DNA from: Ancistrus triradiatus
Lineage: Eukaryota > Chordata > Actinopteri > Siluriformes > Loricariidae
NCBI GenBank assembly: GCA_025084515.1
Contig: JAJAGP010001661.1
Span: forward strand, 106,526 to 170,525
Length of the DNA: 64,000 nucleotides
Direction of reading: 5' to 3'
Shown one piece after another: positions 34,499 through 48,655 of this stretch. Position numbers and translations under genes: made by a program. The notes below the pieces were generated by a model. It was given only the letters and a program-made list of their open reading frames with translations. It was not told the origin of the DNA and did no database searches. Each line of letters starts with the position of its first letter. The first letter of the stretch is position 1.

Positions 34499-34945
34499 GG
34501 ACTGAAACTTAAGGGAACGTGGGTCATGCAGCAAAACAACGACCCTAAGCACACAAGTCAAAGAATGCTTAAGGAAGAATGATGTAAATGTTTACTAATG
34601 AACAAGTCATAGTCCTGACTTTAATCCAATAGAAATGTTGTGGAAGGACCTGAAGCGAGCAGTTCATGTGAGGAAACCCTTCAACATCACAGAGTTGAAA
34701 TTGTTCTGTACAGAGGAATGGGCTAAAACTATTCCAAATCAATGTGCAAGACTGATCAACAGTCATGGAAATGTTTTGCTGAAGATATTGGTGAACAGGG
34801 AAGGCAAGGCTTCAAATACTGTTGCCCCTCATTAATATGTAACATTGGATCATTTTACTCAAGAAATAAATGAATATGTTTGCCATATCTGCCATATTTA
34901 ACAGGTTTCTTTTTATGGGAAAATCTGAGGATGGTTTAGGCAATT
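34499..34945 (+). mobile_element. Tc1-type transposon 3' fragment
   Basis: Begins with GTGGGTCATGCAGCAAAACA and continues through the DDE C-terminal block (VHVRKPFNITELKLFCTEEW) into the right inverted repeat, which degenerates before its end. Family CAGTGGTGCTTGAAAG. Confidence 0.8.
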
Positions 34946-34965
34946 ATTCTTATTCTCCTATTCTT

Positions 34966-35001
<36 letters not shown>

Positions 35002-35138
35002 ATATATATATATATATATATATATCTATCTATTATATCGATCTATCTATCTATCTATCTATATATATATATATATATATATACACCCACCACACACACA
35101 CACACACACATATACACATATACCACATATATATATAA

Positions 35139-35193
<55 letters not shown>
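34966..35193. repeat. Long TA / TATC / CA compound microsatellite
   Basis: About 230 bp of alternating purine-pyrimidine repeats (TA, CTAT, CACA blocks) about 200 bp upstream of the presumed f13a1-like promoter. Confidence 0.95.
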
Positions 35194-35196
<3 letters not shown>

Positions 35197-35369
35197 GTCA
35201 AGTTGCCAATGTCAGGTTACTTGGTGTCTAAGTATAAAGTTACAAAGAGGGGAAAACAGATTTTTGCTGTCTGAATTATTATGTTTTCACATGTATTAAG
35301 TTCAGGTGACCAATCATCATTTAAAGTTTGACTGTGCATTTTTATTCTTGGAAAACAAAATGAAGCATT

Positions 35370-35449
35370 TTCAGGAAGGGGTGGGTCCATAACCTATTTA
35401 AATGGACATCACAGCCTGCTTGGGTATAGCTGAACACAGCATCTTGAAG
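35370..35449 (+). promoter_or_regulatory. Presumed f13a1-like core promoter and 5' non-coding exon
   Basis: A TATTTAAA box lies at 35395-35402, preceded by an AGGAAGGGGTGGG stretch (Ets-like GGAA and GGGGTGGG). It is followed about 47 bp downstream by a good splice donor (AAG|GTGAGTAAG, exon end 35449). That donor would join to the acceptor at 35806-35807 (TTTCTTTAG), 44 bp before the start codon. A non-coding first exon fits the family gene structure. The transcription start is inferred, about 35425. Confidence 0.6.
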
Positions 35450-35851
35450 GTGAGTAAGTGCTTTATTATTATTATATCTTATTATTACTGAAGTAACATT
35501 CACAGTTTAATAAATTAATAACAGTCAGGTTAATCAAAACCATTACAGTGTATGTCAGGTGGGAGCCTATTTGGATGGAGTGTGATTGGTTTTACCTGAA
35601 CCAATCAAGTTTATAATGGTATTACTAGAAATTTTACTAATTTAATTTTAATAATTGATAAAAGTTTCTTATATGTTATCGTCACATTATGGAGGATTAT
35701 AATGTGCAAGTACAGTCGGAAAAATGTATTTATTTATTGAATTAATTTTAATGTTCAGTGTGTAATGTGACAAAAGAATTTTGACAGAATATGATGATTT
35801 TCTTTAGGTACAATCCGTGTGCAAACTGAAGCCCGCTTGTGTACAAACACC

Positions 35852-38800
35852 ATGTCAGGGTACGATCCATGTGTAAACTGTGGAGGTCGGAACAACAATC
35901 TGATTTCCTGCTTCAATGGTGGTAATGCTAGTCTGCCTGAGCTGGAAATCATTGAAGCCAGAGCCAGGGGTTCTGATGGTATGACATACTGTGTGTGTGA
36001 TTGCGTGTGTATGGACATGTAATGGTAGTAGTTCTTTGAGAGGGCCAAAATGTTTCCAAGGTGAAAGGAATAAATGACAGATTTAACTAGTTATAAAAAT
36101 GCTAGACAGTTGACTAGTTATACCCAATATAAAAAAAACACTGGAAATCATTGCTGAACCCTTTAGTGTGTTTATTGTGTATACACTTTAGCGTGTGTTT
36201 TTCTCTTGACTTGCATGTCCAACATTATCTCCTATATGCAAATCTTCAGGTGCTCACATGTAAGACATAACAAGTGATATTTGCAATTAGAAACACATGT
36301 TCTCTAGCATAAACAATCTCTTCAGTTCTTTAAATGTCAGCTATAAACTGAACTGTTTGACTTCAGCTCTAAGAATTTGAATACTAATATACACTGAATT
36401 GCCTTTTTAATAAATAGAGCAAGTATATCAAGTATATTTAATGACAGTAGTCCATCACAGGTATAACTGTAAACCTACAGATTTGGCTGGTAAAGGTACA
36501 TATTGTTTAAAAATCCCATTAACCCTGCACCAACACAGTTATGCTGTACTAATGATATAACTCTGTACTATTTGTTAATCTAAGTTTTAAGCTTTGTTTG
36601 TAAAACAGATTCTGTGGATCTCAGTGTACTGGATGTGAAAACGTATAAGCAAACAAACATGGTGGACCACCATACTGACAAATACAAGAGTAAAAACCTG
36701 ATTGTCCGTCGAGGTCAAGAGTTCACCATTGGCATTGTCTTCAGCCGCCAGTTTGACCAACAAAATGACATAGTCACCATTGAGTTCTTGATTGGTGAGC
36801 CTCCTCTTCCTGAAATCTATTAGTTTTATATATAGAAGCTGAAAAGTATTAGACCACTTTTCTGAAAGACAACTTGATTACACATGTACATAATTATCAA
36901 AATGTCTGTTTAGGTGAAATAAACATTCTGATGAAAAATACACTACATTTATTATAATATTATATAAATTACATATCCTTATAGTCTCCTGAAAGTACAA
37001 GTACAAAATGTATCTCTTTCAAGACATGAAAATAAATAACTAAATAAAATATCAGTCTGGCTGGACTATGAAATTCATTAACTGAAGTCAGGTAGAGTTT
37101 AAATTTGTCTGAAAGCTTAAGAAAAAATAACAGTTGATTTGTCTGAAGTGTGATGAGCATCCCAGCCTCACCCTACTGTTTTTGAAAACTTAACTTTAGT
37201 CACCATAATGTTGCAGAATATGAGAATATGCTAGAGAAACCCACACATGGCACAAAAGGAAAATTAAACAAGGGCTGTTACAGGAACTTGTATAGTGTTG
37301 TTCCTGAATAGTCTGTGTTTACTTTGTTTCATAGGCAATAACCCCCTTCAAAACCAAAGGACCTTAATCAGTCTGTCCCTTGGAAAAGATTACCCATCCA
37401 GCAATTGGACCTCCTTTGTGCTGGAAACCAAAGGCACTGAGACAAAGGTGAGCATAACACCAGCTGCAGACTGCATTGTGGGTCTGTACAGCACCTATGT
37501 GACTGTCATAACGTCTGTGGGGAAACAACGGACCCAAAGAAATCCAAATACTGATTTCTATGTGCTCTTCAATCCCTGGGTGCCATGTAAGCTGAGCTGA
37601 TTTGATATTTTATACTTATATGTTATGTTGAAATTCTTCTAGCAAATGAATCAGTAATGACCATCACTTGTGTAAATGCTGCCTCACAGTGGATCAGGTT
37701 TTCATTGATGAAGATAATGAGAGGCAGGAGTATGTGCTGAATGATGTGGGGGTCATCTACAATGGAGTTTACAATGATGTAGGCAAACGACCATGGAACT
37801 ATGGGCAGGTAAGAAATTATACCCAGAATTTCAAACCTTAAAACCTACTGTACTGTGCCTTTACACATCTCATTCAGTGTCACAATGAATTACCAAATTG
37901 ATTTAGGGTTACCAGGTCATTTTAACTGCTTATTAGTGGAAAGTCAAGGCCATCAAAAAGTACCAAAGAATGGTTAAAGAAGCATAAAGTTAATGTTTCA
38001 GAATGGCCAAGTCAAAGTCCTGACCTTAATCCAATCGAAATGTTGTGGAAGGACCTGAAGTGAGCAGTTAATGTGAGGAAACCCACCAACATCCCAGAGC
38101 TGAAGCTGTTCTGTATGGAGGAGTGGGCTAAAATTCCTAAAAGTATAATAATTTTGTCTCATTTGTTTAACTGGGTTCTCTTTATCTACTTTTAGGACTT
38201 GTGTGAAAATCTGATGATGTTTTAAGTCATTTATGCAGAAATATAGAAAATTCTAAAGGGTTCACAAACTTTCAAGCACCACCGTATGTATTGTGCATGC
38301 ACAGTGTGCAGAATGAAAGATTAGCATATGAAAGATTACAGATTACAAATGACAAATAAAGCAAATACTTGTAAAACACACTTTCTTTGTTTAAGAAAGC
38401 ACCAAACTTTACCTTTTGTTCCCAAGTTTGCATTGTTTGTGGCAGATTAAAAGTAACTACAAGATCAGCATATTATGTTTTAGATGCTGGTATGCTGGTC
38501 AATTCGCAAGACAAGTTCCATGTTCCATAAAAGTTCTATGTTTTATATTGGTATAAGTAGATATATGCTGGTAAGTGCTGGTGAGGTACTGGTTCAGCGG
38601 GTGAACTCCAATAATCTTTCAAGCATTGTTCTTAAAGTTGGTTGGAGAGCATACCACTGTCCAAAACGCAACATATGCTGGTGTTTTCTAAATATTTTTT
38701 TTCCTTTAAGAAAGGGAGTAATGTAATACACATTTTTCACAAGATAGTTTGTGACTTTTGCATAAAATGCTGTCTTTGCTATCATTTATCCACTGCATAC

Positions 38801-41800
38801 CTCTTTACCTTGGTTGTGGTGTTCTGTAGTTTCAGTCTGGAATTCTGGATGCTTGTATCTTCATCCTAGACTTTGGGAAAATGCCAATCCAGTACAGAGG
38901 AGATGTTACCAAACTGGTTCGGAATGCCTCATCTATGGTATAATATATTACTATTATTTTTTTAATCTTTACATTATCAGAATCTAAATGGTATTATCGT
39001 TACATAAAGACAGTTGAGTCACTACAATATTTTAAATTCGTATTTGAATAAAAGGGTAATGAGTTTAGTTTTTCCAACTACTTATTATGTAGTCATATTG
39101 TTTGTGGTTACCTAAGAGCATTGTATACTGTGTATGTCTATATTCTCAGATTAACTCACAGGATGATAACGGAGTCCTAGTGGGCAACTGGAATGATGAC
39201 TATTCACTTGGTACAGCTCCCACATCCTGGACAGGAAGTACTGAGATTCTGCTGAAATACGCTTCCACGGGTGGTGTACCTGTAAAGTTTGCGCAGTGTT
39301 GGGTGTACGCTGGTGTGTTCAATAGTTGTAAGTACAACAAATATGGGGAAATCAATTTCTTTGCACTCAGATCCAAAATTCACCTTGGTAAAGAAATGTG
39401 TCCACTGAAAATATGAAAGAAATTTAACCTTTAATCACAAACGTTTTTTTATTTTACAACATATCATTAGTGCATTTAATACTTTTGTGCACACTGACTT
39501 CGGACAATATAGAGCAAGGACTCTAAGGAACTAAATACAAAATTTCTGCAGATATAGGTTCTTTATTTATCAGGTATACGAGTTTTCAACTTAGGTTTAG
39601 ATCAGGCACATGGGATTGCCATGACTTGAATCTGTGGAATCTGTGGTAATTGAAGCAAAGTTTCAAGGAATATGGCTGGCATAGTTTACATATGGAAGAT
39701 CTTTTTCTGTTTCTTTGGAATGCTTTGTTTCATTTCCAGAACCACTGATTAAACCAGGACCTGTATCGTATATGCCATAGACTATGCTGCAAACCACCAG
39801 ACCTTCACCAGTGTACAATAATTATAGTCATAATAATCAATAATTATATGGCATAAACTACAGACCAACAGACACCAATCAAAGTTTTATACTACAGGAC
39901 TGTGTGTTATAGCCCCAAACTGGGGTCCAGGCCCACCTCAGGGTGGTGCCAAACATCACAGACGATACGCAAGGCTTTGTCTGCTCTGAGGTGCTCTGAG
40001 TTTGTCAAAATCCAACTTGCACATGTTAAATAAAATTTACAGTGGTACAGTGGTACAGTGGTACAGTGGTACCTCGGTTCTCGTCATTAATTCATTCTAT
40101 AAGGCTTGTTGAGAATTGAATACATTTTTCCCATAAAGATTAACGTAAATTGAATGAATCTGTTCTAGACCCCAGAAAATCCACACTGCATAAGGCATTA
40201 TATGCATTAATTGAGTTGTATTGCACAGGTGCTCTCTGATTTATGAAGGGTATATGTTCCAATAAATCCATCATAAGTTAAATGTATCTTGAAATGGGGA
40301 GTTTAGTGTTTGGTGTATCATAGCAAAGACAAGTCTGAAGTTGGCTTCTTATTCACCAGCTTCTTATTCACATTTTCCGCCACCTTAATTGACTGCAGCC
40401 ACATTATGGAGCCAAAATGCATAGAGGTCCAAGGTGGTCAAGAACCGAGGTCCTTGGTTCTAGGAAACCACTGTTTTATAATATTTCTTCTGCCTAATTT
40501 CCACTACAGTCCTTCGGTGTCTTGGAATTCCAGCAAGAGTGATTAGCAACTATTGCTCTGCCCATGACAACATGGGCAACCTGATGACAGACATAGTGCT
40601 CGATGCAGACGGGAGAGTAGACAGCACTGTTTCTGATTCTGTCTGGTAAGATAACATGATCTGTGATCATTATATTCTCAATTACAAAACACCATAATTG
40701 TTAGTTAGGACTGTTTGGAGGACTTGGTTTTAAGATTTTTTTAAATTAACATATTTATAACATATCAGGTTCTCCTTACTGTTTATGTAACTGTATTATT
40801 CTTTTCACAGTTATTATTATCACCAGTGTTAAAACAATCAACCACACAACTTGCTCAACTCCAATATACTCTACATAAAGGCACTTTAATTGCAAAAGGC
40901 AATTCATTGCTTTTATCATAGTGCCAACTCAATTGCTTAAGTCTGACTATTGCATTTTTACTATTAACAGAAATAATAGTAAATAGTTTTTTGTGTCATT
41001 GCAGGAACTTCCACTGCTGGAATGAGGCGTTTTTCAAGAGACTTGACATGCCAGGAGAATACTCAGGCTGGCAGGTGGTGGATGCAACTCCTCAAGAGAC
41101 CAGTGATGGTATAAGTATACTCACTTTCAGTCATGCTGTGCCACTAACAAAAAAAAACCCATCACTCAAATTGAGTAAATTGCTGTAAATCAGAACAGAG
41201 AAAGACAGTTTATTTCAGAGCAATAGCTATTTATGAGCAAAGGATGGACAGTGACCCCCCCCCCCAAAGGAATTGTTGGTCTGCCCAATAAAAACCTCTT
41301 TTAAAAAAGTATATATTGACTTTACATTTTCACAAACTGTTTGTTGGCCATAAAACCAGGCACACTGTCTGTATTTTCCATATTTAGCCACTGTGCTTAA
41401 GCACAGTAGCTTGCTATGTTTTGTTGCAAGCTCTCTAGTACATAGGTGTACCTCTTTTCAGCTTTTTAGCCCCTTTTAGTGGTGCCCAAGCACCAATGCA
41501 CCCTTAAAAATAAGAATAAACAATCTTTTTCTTTTGTAATTGTTAAAAAAAAAGGAATCTTGTCTCTGATAAGCTGAATAAAAATGTTAAAACCTTGGAA
41601 TGTATAGTCCAAATTTATGATAAAATGTCTCATTGGGTGATAAAGCTCTGATCCTAGAATTGCTCCTGCTCCAGTATAATTTAACTTTTCGCTTCCGTTT
41701 TCCATTTTAACCTTCCCATTGTTGCAATTATTTTAAAGCATGCTAAAATGGCTTATTCATAAATGGTCTAACTTGCCATCAGATCATAATGCTGGCCCTG

Positions 41801-44800
41801 ATAAGCATGTTTCTGATCTATCATATGTGCCAGCAGCAGTGAAGCTGATCCATACACTTAAACCTGGTTCAACTTCACAAACCAGTTTTGGAAGAAAAAT
41901 ACCTCAACTCAAACTACTTTGGCACAGATGCATGTGCTGGTACCATTGCCCACTGCACCTAGAGTATTTAGTTCACCATAATGTAAGTCTGACATGTAAT
42001 TTATGATGAAGAGTGACACATTCATCATGCATGGATAGACAATTTGGAAACGTGTGCTTAGTCAAGGCAGAGGTTTTCCAAAACGTGTCAAGTGTTTCAC
42101 ACATGTGGGTGCTGTTTGTTTGGCAAGTATATCAGTGTTCCAACTGCCACAAAATAGAACCGGAAAATAGATAGTACTGTTAGGGGTGTTTAGTCTCCGG
42201 TAATAAATTAACTTGCTTTCCATGGGTGTAGGAGTCATGATTTCATATATTCCAGACTATATACAGTGGTGCTTGAAAGTTTGTGAACCCTTTAGAATTT
42301 TCTATATTTCTGCATAAATATGGCCTAAAACATCATCAGATTTTCACACAAGTCCTAACAGAAGATAAAGAGAACCCAGTTAAACAATGAGACAAAAATA
42401 TTATACTTGGTCTTTTTTTTGAGGAAAATGATCCAATATTACATATTAGTGAGTGGCAAAAGTATGTGAACCTCTAGGATTAGCAGTTAATTTGAAAGTG
42501 AAATTAGAGAATGGGATGGGATGACAATCAGGTGTGAGTGGGAGCCCTGTTTTATTTAAAAAACAGGGATCTATCAAAGTCTGCTCTTCACAACACATGT
42601 TTGTGGAAGTGTATCATGCATGAACAAAGGAGACTTCTGAGGACCTCAGAAAAATAGTTGTTGATGCTCATCATGCTGGACAATGTTACAAAACCATCTC
42701 TAAACAGTTTGGACTCCACCAATCCACAGTCAGACAGATTGTGTACCAATCTAGGAAATTCAAGGACTCTGTTACCCTCTCCAGGAGTGGTCGACCAACA
42801 AAGATCATTCCAAGTGCAAGGCGTGTAATAGTTGGTGACCCCAGAGTAACTTCTAAGCAACTGAAGGCCTCTCTCACATTGGCTAATGTTAATATTCATG
42901 AGTCCACCATCAGAAGAACACTGAAGAACAATGGTGTGTGTGGCAGGGTTGCAAGGAGAAAGCCACTGCTCTCCAAAAAGAACACTGCTGCTCGTCGTCT
43001 GCAGTTTGCTAAATATCACGTGGACAAGCCAGAAGGCTATTGGAAGAATGTTTTGTGGATGGATGAGACCAAAATAGAACTTTTTGGTTTAAAAGAAAAG
43101 CATTATGTTTGGAGAAACTAAAACACTGCATTCCCGCACAAGAACCTTATCCCATCTGTGAAACATGGTGGTGGTAGTATCATGGCTGTGACCTCTTTTG
43201 CTGCATCTGGACCAGGATGGCTTGCCATCATTGATGCAACAATGAATTCTGAATTATATCAGAGAATTCTAAAGGAAAATGTCAGGACATCTGTCCATAA
43301 ACTGAATCTCAAGAGAAGGTGGATCATGCAGCAAGACAACGACCCTCAGCACACAAGTCGTTCTACCAAAGAATGGTTAAAGAAGAATAAAGTTAATGTT
43401 TTGGAATGGCCAAGTCAAAGTCCTGACCTTAATCCAATTGAAATGTTGTGGAAGGACCTGAAGTGAGCAGTTAATGTGAGGAAACCCACCAACATCCTAG
43501 AGTTGAAGATGTTCTGTACGGAGGAATGGGCTAAAATTCCTCCAAGCCGGTGTGCAGGACTGATCAACAGTTACAGGAAATGTTTAGTTGCAGTTATTGC
43601 TGCACAGGGGGGGTCAAAACAGATACTGAAAGCAAAGGTTCACATATTTTTGCCACTCACTAATATGTACTATTTGATAGTTTTTCTCAATTAATATTTA
43701 TATTAATTGAGTATAATATAGTATAATATTTTTTCTCATTTGTTTAACCGGGTTCTCTTTATCTACTTTTAGGACTTGTGTGGAAATCTGACGATGTTTT
43801 TGGACATATTCATGCAGAAATATAGAAAATTCTTAAGGGTTCACAAACTTTCAAGCACCACTGTATTTATATTTAACATCTTGGATGTACTTGGAATTGA
43901 TATGCTATTCTGCAGTGACGTTGACTCTTTACTTCATGTAACAAGATAAGAATATCTCAACAGCAAATCATTGGTTAGGAAATTAGTAAGAATTAAATAG
44001 ATAAAGTAACTTAGTATATGTAACTAAGTAACAATGGCTTCAAACAGTTGACAAATGTTTCCCAGTTAGCTTGTGTTTAATGGACCAAATATCCTCTATA
44101 GGGTTCAAATCTGGCTTATGTTTCAAACCAGGCCAAAACACAAGCCTAATGGATTTATTCTCAAGCCACTTCTTAGTGGCCTTTGCAGTGTGAGGAGGAG
44201 CATTGTCTTGTTGGAAAATAAAATGTGACTGTTCCTCTTCTAAAAACAACTTTTTAATTAGGCAAAGAAAGCCTTTCTGTAATATGTTCCTATACTCCAA
44301 AGCATTAATTTACTTTTCACAATGAAGCAGTTCTCAAACAGGGTCTTATAAATTTCAACATAGCTGCAGTTGGCATAACAAAGACTAGCCATGTTGTTTT
44401 TGAGACTTTGAGCAGCCCCTGCATTATGTTTTGCTTATTTGGAGCATGTATTCTCATTCGTTTACGTTGGGACTCATAAGGTTACCTTGTGATTCTATTT
44501 AAGAGATTGTTTTCATGCTTGTGATGTGCTGCATCAGGTTTGGCAGAATACCAACTAACAACTAATCTTTTATGAAAAACAATATTTTTTGTCTTTGTGT
44601 AAAAGAAGATTGTTCAAGTGAATTTCCCTGACAGTACCCAATGCCTACCTCTTGATGGCACTCTAGTATCATCAGTTTCAAAGCTTACTCAAAAACTACT
44701 TTTTAAAGAATAAATCATTTTGTATCTTAGTACACAAATATATACAAAATGATAAACATGGCACCTGATATTAGACAGCACAATACTTTCACCTTTATTG

Positions 44801-47800
44801 AGAATTTCAGATTTGTTTTATATTAAACTTATAATAAGAGTTGGGGAAAAAACCCAACTCTATATGCACCCAATCTTTCTCCAAGTAATCAATTGAAAAC
44901 CTTTATTTACGCACCGGAAAATGGGAGGCTCTTGTCATATACTTTACAGTGCGTTAAATAACAATAACAATTGTTTGTCTTATGTTCAATACTAACACAA
45001 AAGCCTGCTATTAATTTTCCGCAAAAACATTTCATGATATGTTTTAAGTTTTTACACATTGTTCAAAGAACAAAATGTTTGATACAAGAACACAAAAAAA
45101 AACAAGTGCTAATATACATATGTATATTATGACAGCAGTTATGTAATAATATCAGATATAATGCAGTGGCCTGTTTATATTTATTGTAGGTTATTACCGC
45201 TGTGGTCCTACATCTGTCAGGGCCGTCAAGAATAAGCAGCTGAGCTATGTGTTTGATGTACCTTTCGTGTTTGCTGAGGTAAATATCATTTCAGTTTTCT
45301 CTGTGTGTTTAAATAGCAGGTCTGCTTTGCAACATAATAAATACTTATTTTGCTTATTTGACTCAAATCCTTCACAGTATACATTGTAATTATGTGTAGT
45401 ATATAAGTGTGGCTTCTGTATTTTTAAGTACAAGCTCTGATCCAATACAACATTATTTTTTACCACCAGGTCAACAGTGATGTTGTTTTCCATAAACGAG
45501 ACAAGTATGGAAATTCAGAAGTTATCTATGTGGATAGAACCTATGTGGGAAAGCTGATTTTGACTAAAATGATTGGCTCCAATCAGCCTGAAAACATCAC
45601 AACATCATATAAATTGCCTAAAGGTAATTTTTTTTGTCTTAGTGAATCAACTAACCTATAACTGCTCTGCTTTTTTCCTTTCTTATGCTGTTGCCATGAG
45701 ACTCTCAGCTTCTGGTCTGTCGCATCCTCCTACATCAAACTAACACATTTTATGCTAAATCATGAAACACTCCAAGACTTGAAGACATTTTTTCCTAATG
45801 TTAGTTCCTATTGGTGATCCTGCTTAGCATCACAATTAGTAGATGTAAGCAACAGTAGCATTTTACTTCACAACACAAAAACACCCCATCCCCAACCCCC
45901 CAAAAAGTATACTCCCCAAACAGATGTTTTAGCATGTGCAATGGGATTCCTAGATTGAGAAGAGGTGGTACAGTGAAGTGAATGTCTTATTCGATGTTTG
46001 GAAAATGGGCCGCAGAGCAGACGTTAATGAATGCCAAAAGGGAGTGGTTGCATTTGGGTGTACCAAAGGCCATAGTGTGAATGAAGTAGCTGAATTTGCA
46101 GGGGCATCAAAAGACTGGAGCAAGGTTACATCAATAGACGCATTCACACTGGGCCAAGTTAGAGCGACCAGTTTGACAAATACATGTCTTTGTAATGTAG
46201 GAGGATCGAACCAGGGAGCTGTGAGGCTTATCGCTTGTGCTACCATGCCGCCCACATATATGACATAACATTAGGGAATAAGGACTGCAGTGTATCCATT
46301 TAGTCCTGATCAGGGTAAGCCAGTGTCTGGCCAGTGACATAGGACGCAAGGTAGGATCAACTGTAGACCATACAGGGCGCCAATCCAACGTAGGACACAT
46401 ACACTCACATGCTTACACACTAGGGCCATGTTAGCTTAGTCAATTAACCTAAAGCATGTCATTGACCTGTGGGTGAAAACTAGAGAAAATGTGGGCATGG
46501 GGAGGGCATGCAAACTCCACACAGGAAGGACCCAGACCACTCCATCTGGACCTTTTCGCTGGGAGGCGCCAGTGTTGCCCTCTGAGCCACCATGCCGCCC
46601 TAAATGTCAATGTGAATTATTTTATGTTGTCTCAATTCAAGTTTGCTTAATACTGACATCAACACCCCAGTAGAAAAAAAGCTCCTTGGAAAAATTAAAT
46701 ACCACAAAGGCATACAAGTATAAACACAGATAGAATTGTTTAAAATGTGTGGAAGCAAAGAATGTGACAGAATGGCATAAGCAGGCTGGCATAAGTAGTA
46801 ATTCAACCAAAAAGGATATTTCACCATTTTTGTAAGCATATTTTGAAATATTGTTTTCTGTAGGAAAAACATTACAAAAAATCCTAAAAATCATGCCTTG
46901 TAGGTAGTGTACGCTGAGGATTTTTCAAAAGATCAATGATAGCTCAAGGACAAACAGCTCACACTTTTAAACACTACGGAATCAGTGCATTGCTTAAAGC
47001 TGGTTGCAGAAAAGATGCCAACATCCTCAGTCTTTGCCTGTTTCTCAGGTTCTGCTTTTTAGGCCTTATCAAATATTAATTAGAGCAGTTTAGTGTGTTC
47101 GACTGCCACTGAGGTCCATTTGTCATCTTCAGCAGTGAGAAACCCTCAAGGATTGAATGTCTTACTCTTGTTTATCTCACCCTTCGACTTTCCTTTGGGC
47201 ATCATGTTTAAAGGGAAAAAAAATAAATAACAAACTGGACATATCCGATGCCTCAGGCTCTTGCTAAAGGAAAATAATTTCTTTGGAGAGTTAAACGTAA
47301 TTCTGGACTTGGATCAACTAAAAAAATGCAACTTTCCTCCATATTAGTGAAAAGATAAAAGTGAAATGTTGTAATGGATTTCACATCTATCCATCCGCTG
47401 TATGTCCTTTTTCTATGAGTTAATTAATCAGAATTGGCTTTAAATTGCATTAATATGTAAAACATTTGTAAAGGGTGCTTGGTGCTTGGTTGCCTTACAG
47501 CGAAAAGGTCCTGGGTTTGATCCCAGGTGGAGTGATCTGGGTCCTTTCTGTGTGGAGTCAGCATGTCCTCCCCATGTCCGAGTGGGTTTACTCTGGATAC
47601 TCCGGTTTCCTCCTACAGTCCAAAGATATGCTTTAGATTAATTGATTATGCTAAAATGCCCCTAGTGTATGAGTGTGTCATGGATTAGCGCCCTGTCTAG
47701 GGTTGTTCCTGCCTTGTGCCATGTGCCTCTGGCTAGGCACGGCTCTCCCGTGACCCTAACCAGGATTAAGTGGATAAGAAAATGAATGAATAAACCTTTG

Positions 47801-48589
47801 CAAAGTAAGGAATAATTCATAGGGTATTTTAAGATATGGATAAGTTTAGGATTGATTACCGTTTGGGAAATATAGATCTTAAAGCGTTAAAATATCTCGT
47901 CTTTGATATAATGCAAATAGAAATAATGGTGATCCTGGTTATTTAACTAAATATTGAATAATATACGAGTATGCTTGAAGACTCTGGGTACTCCGTGCAG
48001 ACCTAACTGAATGCAGACTTAATACTTCAGTAGGAAAATGATCCTAAGCTTCAGTAAGTTTGTCATGCATTTTAAAATGAACACAAATCCTTGTCTAACC
48101 CTAAAATATCCACCTCACCTACTAATTGCACATCCTCAGAGAATTCTCAGTCCCCACTGGAGGCTAGATCATCAGGAATGAGCCGATATCACTCCCTGAA
48201 GTCAGCTGCGGATGTGGAGCTGCAGCTTGAGGCTGACTCAACCCAAACTGGCAACAACATTAACCTGACCATGAACCTCAAGAACCTGAGCACTGAGCCG
48301 CGCACCGTCACCATCTCCCTAACGGCTAAAATGGACTACTACACTGGAGCCACCAGGTCCCAATTCAAGTTCACCACCCACGAACTGCATATCCAGCCCT
48401 TAGAAAGTGAGTCAAATAGAAGTTTTTGGAATGATTGAAACAAAATAAAAACAGAATAATTTACTATATAGTGAGACAATACCATTTCAGTATATCTTGC
48501 TGCTTTAAGTTCAGTTTGCTACGAAATTACATATAAAACTTCTATGGCAGTGTACATATTAAATGCTTACTGTAGTGTGTGTGTATGTG

Positions 48590-48655
<66 letters not shown>

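Noticed and set aside
34870..35274. 134-codon frame of Ile/Tyr/Thr
   Set aside because: Entirely the TA/CA microsatellite upstream of f13a1.
45978..46268. 96-codon frame as a host gene
   Set aside because: The first half is a Tc1-like HTH remnant and the second half runs into a SINE. It lies within an f13a1 intron.
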